Assembly: GCA_026261815.1 (NCBI GenBank)
Contig: JAMPIT010000476.1
Location: forward strand, 2,569,501-2,633,500
Direction of reading: 5' to 3'
DNA: 64,000 nt
Source of the DNA: Monarcha castaneiventris obscurior
Lineage: Eukaryota; Chordata; Aves; Passeriformes; Monarchidae
The position numbers and the translations under genes are program-made. Shown here piece after piece: positions 27,791 to 48,800 of this stretch. The notes below the pieces were generated by a model. That model saw nothing but the letters and a program-made list of their open reading frames with translations. It had not been told where the DNA came from and ran no database searches. Numbering within the stretch: position 1 is the first letter of the stretch; each line of letters begins with the position of its first letter.

Positions 27791-27857
27791 GCGGGGGAAC
27801 GGCGGGGAACGGGACGGGACGGGACGGGGCGGGGCGGGACGGGGCAGGGGGGCGGGC
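27791..27857 (+). repeat. G-run cluster (GGGAC)n, quadruplex-prone
   Basis: The plus strand carries more than ten runs of three or more G separated by one to three bases, including three GGGAC pentamers and several GGGG runs. This satisfies the usual G3+N1-7 quadruplex pattern several times over, on the ZBTB41 sense strand. Confidence 0.85.
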
Positions 27858-27935
27858 GCGGCCATTTTAAGCACCGCGGGACCGCGGCGTCCTCGATGCC
27901 CCCGCGCTCGGTGCCGCCGATCCCGCTCGGGCCGG

Positions 27936-27965
27936 CCCTGCCCTGCCCTGCCCTGCCCTGCCCTG
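27936..27965. repeat. (CCCTG)6 pentanucleotide run
   Basis: Six tandem CCCTG units inside the ZBTB41 CpG island, followed by CCCGG and CCCTG variants. Confidence 0.9.
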
Positions 27966-28440
27966 CCCGGCCCTGGGCAGGGCACAAAGGCAGCGTCCCC
28001 GGGGCCCCGTGCCCGCAGGGGCAGCGCGGCCGCTCGGCGGGACGGGCGCGGCAGGGCCGGCACAGGCGCGGCGGGCGGGTGCGGCCCGGGCCGAGGAGCA
28101 GCTGCGGTGGCTGTGCCCTGCTGGGGTGAAAGGGAAGGAGCTTCGGTGTTTTAATAGTAACAACAGTGCGCGTCCGCCTGGAGTGGGGCACGGGCTAAAT
28201 GCGGCCGGGAGCCGAGCGGAGCCAGCCCCGCCGCCGCCTTAGGGCTAATAATAGGCAGTGTCTGCTCGCTGGCTCGCAGCAGGTTCTGCCGTGGTCTGGA
28301 ACGCGGAGAGATTTTAGTGATTTAATAAAAGCCACAGTTCCGCAGATACGTAAAACTAACAGTGACGTATAGAAAGCATTATTAAAAAGTGAAGTAATGT
28401 TTAAGTGCTAAGAGTAATTTTTATCATAATTCTTTTGCAG

Positions 28441-28553
28441 AGTATGAAATTACTGTTGCATATTTTCTTAAGGTCCGAAGCAGAACCAAGTCTTCACAGG
28501 AATTCTTTGCTAAACACCTATGAAGCTCCTGATCCTGAAGTTGCACTTTTGCA
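28441..28553 (+). other. ZBTB41: ZBTB41 5' UTR part of first coding exon
   Basis: A strong acceptor ('taattcttttgcag') ends at 28440, so the first coding exon likely begins at 28441 with 113 bases of leader. The non-coding first exon would lie in the CpG island. The leader contains two out-of-frame ATGs (28444 and 28520), annotated separately. Confidence 0.7.

Positions 28554-28557
<4 letters not shown>
28444..28557 (+). other. Upstream ORF ending on the ZBTB41 start (ATGA overlap)
   Basis: ATG at 28444 opens 37 codons ending at TGA 28555-28557. That stop overlaps the ZBTB41 start codon at 28554 as ATGA, a layout compatible with stop-restart coupling. It lies wholly in the inferred first coding exon. 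Confidence 0.6.
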
Positions 28558-40498
<11,941 letters not shown>

Positions 40499-43400
40499 TC
40501 AGACCATAACATTCCACCTAATTTACTAAGCCATCGGCCACCAGAAGGCTGATTTGGCAACTAAGATTTATATTTTATATTTTATTTGGACTCATTAAGT
40601 CTTCTGCATAGTTTTGGGAAAATTTGTTTACATAATATTTGAACATTTAGGCACATTTTGATGCATACTGAAAGAGTGTTTCTTGTGATTTTAAGAGTTT
40701 TTAAAAATCTTATAGATGGTCTTTTAAAAATAATGCTCTGAAATATCTTTTAAGGATAGTGGCTGAAAATGTAATTACATATCTGGCTATTAATTTTAAA
40801 AAGTTGTTTGCCTTTCTGCATCTCACTTTGAGTTAATATTTTAAGTGGAATAGAAAGCATTCTAAAAGAATAAGGACTATTTAAAACTCATGAAAATTTG
40901 TAAGGGTAAGCAGGGCTGTGAAACACAAACTTTCACACAGAAATTAATATATAATTTCCTTGAACCTGAGGCATTTTTGGAGGGTTTTAAAGGTGGCTAG
41001 ACTCTGGAGCCTAGCCAGTGAACACAGGCACTAGGTTCTTCTGAAAAGTGATTTATGATACTTTATGAAGACACTAAACAAGGTTTTCGATGATCCCCCT
41101 GGGTACAATTAGGCTGCCTAAATTTGGCCTCTTAGTTCTTCTTTGATCTCTAATATTGAATAACGTGGAAAGATCTAGACAATGGTATTGTCTAATTTTC
41201 TACACTTAGTTCTATATAATTTTAAGATGCATTTTTTCTTGCTTTTTCAATCTTCTGAAATTTGTCTTCTGAAGTGTAGCCCACACTCTAACTTTGAAAG
41301 AAATGGGAATATTTGCAAAGTCATTTTAATCCAAGAACAGTCACAAAGGCTTGGCATGGTTTATCCTTGCTAGAGCATAAGTGATATCAGGGTCCCACAT
41401 GAATGTGCCCATTTTCAGGTTATCTGTGATAGAGGAGAAATTTAAAGACTGTTCCAGAGCAGTACTTAATTTCTCTTAAAAAAAAACAAAACAGTAATTA
41501 TAAATCTCTTGTGAGTTGCTAATTAAATTGTTTTGTTTCTCACTTTCTTGTACTGTGTTTATAAACCAAAGTTAAACTCCTGAGAGTATATTATGTGTAA
41601 TTATTTTTAGCTCTTTATTTACTAGACATAAGGGTTTTTTTCAAAAAAACCCATTTGGAACTACAAGTCTGGTGTCACTATGAAATCTAGTATAGTTTAA
41701 CCTCATCAAGCTTTTTCTTTTAAGTCTACTTTAAAAATAATTATTCTGTGTTCTTTTGGTGAGTATGATGCCAAAGAAAGTATCTGAAGTAATTTTATAA
41801 TCTTCATAATTCCTCACAAGAATTATGTAATAGGATTCTCATCTTACTAAGATGAGAATTAAGATTCAAATTCTCCCCCAGTTTTCCCTGTTCTTAAATT
41901 ATTATATCAAAGAATCTTTAAAATGGGAAACTGGATTTATGTGTATTACTGTAACTGTTAAATTTATTCAATGACCTGAGCACAAGGGAGTTGTGGTGAC
42001 GAGCTCTTTTATCATCACAGTTCTACAAACTCTCAAGTGACACAGATCATTTTAGATTGTATTCAGATACTTTGGTGTTAGATTCTGGTAATCATCTACT
42101 TCAGTGTCGAGCAGTTTGCAGGAGAGGGGTCAGAACTGCCTGAATGTTCATATTTTGAAGCTTGTACCCTAATGGATTCTTAACCTAAACACACCAAAGA
42201 TTTCTGTTAGCTGTTAAATAGTGGCAGAGTTACAGAATTTTAAGTGTTACCAATATTTAAATAGGACTTAGCCAAAGAAGCACAATAGAAGTCCTAAACT
42301 TTAAAAGTTCCGTTTCTAAAACAGGACTACATATGTTTAACTGTTCTATGTTTGTATCTCTAAAGTAAAATTTAGAGCTGTGCTCTGGGAATGTTCAGAC
42401 TGACATGCTGTAAATAGATCTGGGAAGAAGCTGAAGACTAGCAAATACACAGCAATAACAAGGCCATTGAATGCCACCTTCTGAAAGGACACTATCAAGT
42501 ACTACCCTTCCTGCTTTCTAACTCCACCTTCATCTCCTTTCAAAATAAAACTGTTTCTGTCACCTTGACACTCCATGGCTTGAAAATGGCTGGTTTATGT
42601 GTAGTTTTCAAGTCTACATGTGTGTATCATATTCATACTACTTGTGTGCACATGAAACATGATTTCTACTGCTTTTGTAATTGTACTGTTGAAAGTAACC
42701 CAACATCAGTGGTGTCAGTGCAGTGCTCAGACTAAAAGCCTAATTCTTTGTCGTTTCTTGTCTTTTCTGTCCTACAGTAGAAGTAAGTATTGTAGGGTTT
42801 TGACAAAACAGTGGCTTCAAAGTGGTTGGTTAATTATTTCTTTTAAAGTCCAGTCTGTTTGGAAGGCACTCTAGGAAAACACTGAAATGGAATTTGGAGC
42901 ATATTTACTTGATAATGTCCTTTTAAAAATTCTTTCATAATTGTGCCTTTTATATATATTCTAAAGAATGGCTTTTTCTCTAGTTCAGTTGTTTATTCAG
43001 AAAACATTAAGGTCAATAACTTTCAAAGGGCTCCATGTTTGTGCATGCCCAACAAGAAATGGACTATAAAAGGACTCTTTTTCAGAAAAACGAGCTCTCT
43101 CTTTGTTTGGGTGACCAGAATTACTAGTCATTCCTGGAAAAGATGACCTACTAGTTCTTTGGTGTTCTTTTGTTTGCAGATAACTCTACTAGTTAGTGTT
43201 TTTACCTGCTGGTCGGGCTGGATCATTGCCAGTTGACAGTGAAAGACAATAGGAAAGCTTATGTGCTAGATACATAGTTTTTATTTTTATTTAATATCAT
43301 GAGCTATAATTCGTATGGCTTTACATCTATTTAAAATTCATTTATGAGCAAAGTAAATTTTCATGGACTGGGACTTCGTTTGGTAGGTGAAAGTATCTGG

Positions 43401-45200
43401 TTTCTGCTTGGTAGAGGATAGTTCCAGTGAGGAAGACTGGGGTTGAAGGGCAAAGGTGTGCACCTCACAGCTCAGGGGTTGAAACTCCTTAGTGTCTGCT
43501 CCCTCCATTTTAATGTGCTCATCAGGAGTGCGTGTGCTGTTAATGCAGAGGGGGCATTTACAATAAATGTTTTATCTGGCAGTCCCTGGATCAGCTGAGT
43601 GTTTATTGCCAAAGAAGGAAGAAGCAGGTGTCTCTTAAAAAGATCTCTAAAGAGTGTTTAGTGGCACATTGCAAAAAGTTGGTCTTTCCCACATGCTGAC
43701 CTTCGGGAAGAAGAGTGGAGTCTGTGCTGGTACTCCAAACTGCTGCATGGTTCTGAGAACTTAATTGCACTCGTTCTGTTTAAACATCAAATTCTGTATT
43801 TTTTTGCTATACAAATTTCTGGTTGTAGACTGGGCTACTGCCTGTAATTCTTTTAGTGGATTTAATGTTCAGCTTATTTATTTATATTGGAATTTCCTCT
43901 TTGAGCACTGACACTTTTCTTACAGAGGTGTATCCCTCATGGGTTCTTTTCATGCTGAACATCAGTCATTGTAATGGTGAAGATATTTTTTTGTAAGGCT
44001 GTGGTTTCCTTAAACATATAGCACTACTATAGTCTGGATTATATTTCTATAGTTGTTTCTAAAGATGGGTCATGCCAGACCACAATGACAAAAGATGGAT
44101 TTGGTGTCATCAAAGAGCTGTGCTTATTTGCCTGTAATGAATGTGAAAGAGCCTCCAGAACTGAAGAATGCTTCCAAGGAGTTGCCTCGCAGTGTGCTTG
44201 ATCGAACATGAAATGTGTCATGGACTGCTAAGGAATAAATGACCCTCAAGTGTTAAAATTTAAAATAACTTCTGTTCATGAGTTCATGAATGTAGAATTA
44301 TGAATGAATTCTGTTGTAGATGAATAGGGTTTTTTTCCCTGATAACAATAAAAAAGGTTTGAAATTTTTCTGTGTGGAACACACACACGTACCTGATCCA
44401 GGCTGTGTGTTCCCAATATGCCTGAGGCTAAAGGGAAGCAGAGTGCATTTATCTGCATTTATCTTGTCATGTGGGACCTTGCTCTACCACACAGTCTCAC
44501 AACAATTTGGTTATTTCATCATGTGCATCAAAGACTGTCACGGGCAGAATGTAATGCAGGGCAGTCACTTTGCTTAAGCCCATAAGGGTGTTTTTCATGG
44601 TTCATAAGAAATGTTTTGGTTTAAAAGGTTTTGATGGATTAAAGGTGAAAACGACAACATTTTTTGAATCCCCATAACCATTTTGATCATGTTTAAATGT
44701 TGGTCCTTTTATATGAAAGAATAAGGTGAAAAGAACTCGATATTTTGTCACTGGTATATTGAGATAATGTGCTTTAAATGTGATCTGTACAGGTTGGTAT
44801 TTTAGATGGAAGTCTTTAAAGTTGTCTTTTTAGGGGAAATCCTTTGCTGTAAGGAAAAGTTAGGAAGTGTACTGTAAATGTAGAAGTACTCAGTCCTATG
44901 TGTAATTTTGTTTGCTATGGAAAAGTAAAGTTCTTTTGTCTTAACATTGTGTGCTTCACAGGATTTCTTGCAGGGGTCCTTGCGCTAAGCTTTGATTTCT
45001 TCCCCTTTTTGTTTTTAAACATCATGGAAACACAGCACGCTGTGTGTTTTTCAGTTTTCAAGCTCATGAAAGAGAAACAGATGAGGCCGATATTTTTCAT
45101 CATATTTGTGCGTCTCATTCTACTTTTGATTTTAAAATATTTTGTAAATTAAATTTATTTGAAAAAAAACAACCCATCTTGTTTTTGCTTGCCTCGTGGG
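40499..45200 (+). other. ZBTB41 3' UTR and ZBTB41-ASPM spacer
   Basis: Downstream of the ZBTB41 stop there is AT-rich sequence with no recognised gene. Candidate poly(A) signals AATAAA occur at 42544-42549, 43562-43567, 44234-44239 and 44347-44352. The first is followed by U/GU-rich sequence near 42596-42626. Which is used, and whether the UTR reaches close to the ASPM promoter, cannot be told from sequence. Confidence 0.7.
42544..42549 (+). other. Candidate ZBTB41 poly(A) signal
   Basis: AATAAA about 2.05 kb after the stop codon, followed within 50-80 bases by GT-rich sequence. It is one of four canonical hexamers before the ASPM island, so its use is uncertain. Confidence 0.4.
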
Positions 45201-45340
45201 TTTATTTGCGGTGCGGGAGGGGAGCTGTGTGTCAGGGCAGCTGCCACACGCCGTTGTTGTTTTCCGGTTTGGATCCCCACAGAGCCCTCACGCCCGGCGC
45301 TCGCGGCCCCGCCAGCTCGGCCCGTTTAAATGAAGCGCCG

Positions 45341-45490
45341 GGCGCTGATTGGCGGACGGGCGAGGGGGCGGGCTGGAACGGGCGCGAGCCGCGCGGTGAT
45401 TGGCCGATGGGCGAGGGGGCGGGGCTATCGGGCGCGGCCCGCGCGGTGATTGGCGGAGGCGCGGGTTTGAAGGCTCGCGCGGCGGTTGGC
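45341..45490 (+). repeat. Three 50-bp promoter repeats
   Basis: 45341-45390 and 45391-45440 align over their full 50 bp around a shared 'tgattggc' and 'gggcgagggggcggg' core. A third, 45441-45490, shares the first about 17 bases and then diverges into the TTTGAA segment. Confidence 0.85.
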
Positions 45491-45534
45491 GCGGCGCTGC
45501 CCGTGCGGAGCCACTGCCCCGCGCCCGCCTGGCC

Positions 45535-45837
45535 ATGGCCGCGGGCTCCGTCACCGCCGCGGCGCGGGGGGACCGCAGCCCCGCCGAAAACCCCGGCCGG
45601 CGCCGCTGGGCCGTGCGGGGCGGCGAGGAGGACGCGGACGAGGGCCCCGCCGTGCTGGTCCTGACTTACTTCTCCCGGCCGCCCTTCCTCAGCTTTGGCC
45701 GGCTGCGTGTGGGTGCCTCCCGCACGCGCCTGCTGGGCATCGACAACCCCAACGAGGATGACGCCGAGGTGGTCATCGAGCGCTTCCCGGCCGCTGCCAG
45801 GGGCTTCAGCATCGAGCACCGCCGCTTCCTTGTGGAG
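45535..45837 (+). CDS. ASPM: ASPM exon 1: N-terminus and first part of ASH domain
   Basis: Residues 1-101. After a GC-rich variable start ([12 protein letters not shown]) comes the conserved [20 protein letters not shown] and [10 protein letters not shown] segment of the ASPM-SPD2-Hydin domain. It ends in phase 0 at GTGGAG|GTAGGC. The upstream in-frame ATGs at 45400 and 45475 area are in promoter sequence and are not favoured. Confidence 0.94.
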
Positions 45838-48800
45838 GTAGGCGGGGGTGCCTCGGGGGACACGCGAGGGGCCGGGGGCAGCCGGGGCCGCGCTGCGGGC
45901 GGTGCCGGTGGGTGCCTGTCGGTGCCGGTGGGTGCCGGTCGGTGCCGGTCGGTGCCTGTGGGTGCCGGTGGGTGCCTGTCGGTGCCGGTGGGTGCCGGTC
46001 GGTGCCGGTCGGTGCCGGTCGGTGCCTGTGGCGCGGTGCCGGTGGGTGCCTGTCGGTGCCGGTGGGTGCCGGTCGGTGCCGGTCGGTGCCTGTGGGTGCC
46101 GGTGGGTGCCTGTCGGTGCCGGTGGGTGCCGGTCGGTGCCGGTCGGTGCCGGTCGGTGCCTGTGGGTGCCGGTGGGTGCCTGTCGGTGCCGGTGGGTGCC
46201 TGTCGGTGCCGGTGGGTGCCGGTCGGTGCCGGTCGGTGCCTGTGGGTGCCGGTGGGTGCCTGTCGGTGCCGGTGGGTGCCGGTCGGTGCCGGTCGGTGCC
46301 GGTCGGTGCCTGTGGGTGCCGGTGGGTGCCTGTCGGTGCCGGTGGGTGCCGGTCGGTGCCGGTCGGTGCCTGTGGGTGCCTGTGGGTGCCGGTGGGTGCC
46401 GGTGGGTGCCGGTCGGTGCCTGTGGGTGCCGGTCGGTGCCTGTGGGTGCCGGTCGGTGCCTGTGGGTGCTCCGCTCCTTGCGGCTGCGGGCGGCGGGGTC
46501 CGGCCCCTCGGGCCAGGGGCTGTCAATGCTGCGAAGGCGCTGCAACCTGACTCGAGCAGGTGTTTGCAGTGAGGAGCAAAAAAATGAAATGAAATGAACT
46601 GTTCTTTAGGAATGTTGTTTTAAGGACAGAGACCTGTCAAAAAGTTTCAGGATATTTGTATAGGAAAAAGGCTGAGGGGAGAGGATACCAGTTTATTGTT
46701 CTGCATGTTAATTAGTGACATAGTAGAGAGCAAAGCATGCTTTAAATAGGACTAAACGTTTACGATACCTAAGGAAATGCAAATTGTGGCTAGTCCAATC
46801 AATGCCAGTTTTTAAAAGAATAGTTTAGATGAACATATATCTATGGTTATGTAGACTGTCCAGAGTGTTTGTGAGAGAGGGTGAAACACTCTGGAGATCT
46901 CTTGCAACAATGGGCTTATAAAACCAGGCTGGAGTCTTGCTTCGAAGTATTGGAATAACATGTTCCTGTAGGAATTAATGAATAGAAAGCTTAATGCCTT
47001 CCTTGATCATTTGCAGTATCTTCCTTTTTTTTCAAAGAGCTTCTATGTCAAATCTCATGATAGCATGTCATTTAACTGAAAAAATTGACACTTGTGTTTA
47101 GAGTCAGCTAAGGTCCTAAAAATCGACATCCGATTATTAGTCTCACCATAATTCTCTCAAAATTACTCTAGAGGACTTATTTGGTTAATATGTGCAAAAA
47201 CTTACATAATTTCTTCTACTCACCTTTACTCAAACCACCTTTCTACTAGGTGCTATATTTATATGTGTTCTTTCTTGTTTTCCACTATAGTTTGATTAAG
47301 AGGTATATGTCCTCTTAGTAAGACAACATTTTTGATAGGAGTTACTTAAATTTATGTGTCAGAGAGGGAAAACTGACAGTTAAACATTTAACAATTTTTT
47401 ATCATTTCATGTTGTCAGAATATATATTACTTCTATATACTGCTCCTGGTTTGATTAATTACTTCATCTTCAATGTTACATAAGTGTACCTAAATGTTAG
47501 CTATTAAATATTTCTTTTCCTCCAATAGGCAGGACAAAGAATCTTTGTTTCTGTCACATGGACACCATTAGAAGAAGGAAAAATCAGAGAACTGGTGACT
47601 TTTGTTGTTAATGACGTTGTAAAACATCAAGTTGTGTTCCTTGGTGCTGCTGAGCAGCCCCCGAAGAAAAAGGTGAGCGTGTGTTTATTGTGTCTTAATT
47701 CTGTTACTTTGGCATGGCTGATGCAAATATTGTTTTTTATTACTAGAAAACCCAGTTTTATTACTGCAAAACTCAGTGATAAATGATGCTGTGGAAATGC
47801 CAATTGTCCTCAACTCTTTTTGGTTGGGTTGGAAAGTAGGTACTGATACACTACAGTTTAAAGAATGAAACTAAAAGATGACCAAATAAACGGTTTTCAA
47901 ACCTGCAAATAACATATTGTGAATCTTTGATTAGGTGTTCTTTTTATAGTCTTTTTAAACCTTGAATGAATATGCTAGTAATGTTCACTTTTACATGTAG
48001 AAGACTTTGGAAAGCCAGCACACTAACTTTTATTTATGGTTCTTTTTCAGAAGAGTCTTTGGGATACATTAAAAAAGAAAAGCTCTTCAGGAGCATCTTC
48101 AATAAAAGCTAAGAATACTTTAGAAATTAAAAATGTTAATAAAACGTTTCGAGTTTCTCGGAAGGCGGATAGAGTTAGAAGTCCACTTCAGTCCCGTGAG
48201 AATCAGAACACAGTGCAGAACAGTGTATCCCAAGGAAGTGACCCTCTTGCTGGTGCAGAAAATCAGCTGCCTCCATCTCCTATTGCACCAGTGTCAGAGG
48301 AACATGGCAATGCTGTTCACACACCACTTGCCCTGAGAAGGTCTACTACGTTTGGGGATATTGCTGCCTCTGGAAATGAGGAGTTGTTGCCTGAGGTAGA
48401 CAGCTGTAACATCAATAAATGTGTTACTGAGCACCATCAATCACAATCTGAAAGTGCCTCCAGTTTTGCTGGATTAGCACAGCTGCCAATTTCAAACGAT
48501 GGAGGAGTTCTTAATTTTACGCTCTCACCAGTTTCCACTCCGGAACACTCAGCCTCTGCACCTGTTTTAAGTACAAGGAGAATTTTAAGTCCAGATGCTT
48601 TTGTAAATGACAATTATCAAGTAGATATAGATGTAACAGAACAGCCTTTTCCAGTTCTGTCACCTGATCAATTTGTGAAGGACTGTTTGTCAGATAAACA
48701 GTCAAAGACTCCTAAACCTGAGGCAGCATTAATATCGTCCACCACAGAGACTTACGTTGTTAAGAGATTTCTACCCTCAAAATGGAAAAAAGATGAAGGT

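Larger units (their letters stand above)
27220..28250 (+). promoter_or_regulatory. CpG island, ZBTB41 promoter
   Basis: About 1 kb of very GC- and CpG-rich DNA precedes the first coding exon of ZBTB41. Elements seen include a candidate 5' UTR donor CAG|GTGCGAG at 27758-27767, a G-run cluster (27791-27857), a GGCCATTTTA YY1-like site at 27860-27869 (complement AAAATGGCC), and a CCCTG tandem run (27936-27965). The transcription start and first non-coding exon cannot be fixed from sequence. Many long ORFs cross the island in all frames because stops are rare at this composition. Confidence 0.8.
45250..45900 (+). promoter_or_regulatory. ASPM: ASPM CpG island and promoter
   Basis: A CpG-dense island surrounds ASPM exon 1. 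Three inverted CCAAT boxes (ATTGG at 45348, 45399 and 45449) are spaced about 50 bp apart, two GC boxes GGGGGCGGG (45364 and 45415) lie between them, and TTTGAA at 45466-45471 follows a GC-rich GGCGCGGG, matching the CDE/CHR arrangement known from G2/M genes. The ATG is 64 bp downstream. ASPM is a cell-cycle gene, so NF-Y plus DREAM/MuvB control through CCAAT and CHR is the expected mode. Binding itself is inferred. Confidence 0.75.

Noticed and set aside
27167..28191. Overlapping ORFs of 136-307 residues in all frames
   Set aside because: They lie in the ZBTB41 CpG island, where stop codons are rare. Composition is Arg/Gly/Pro/Ala-rich and no domain is recognisable.
44039..44577. Short ORFs downstream of ZBTB41
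   Set aside because: No domain, no shared frame across segments, and they lie in the probable 3' UTR/spacer.
45901..46464. CRISPR-like array
   Set aside because: Units are contiguous 10-mers with no spacers, in a vertebrate intron.
45232..46597. Long ORFs on both strands across the ASPM island and intron 1 (up to 437 residues)
   Set aside because: They are artefacts of a stop-free decanucleotide repeat whose 30-bp frame period gives repetitive Pro/Thr/His or Val/Gly/Cys peptides. Only the 45535-45837 part matches a real protein.
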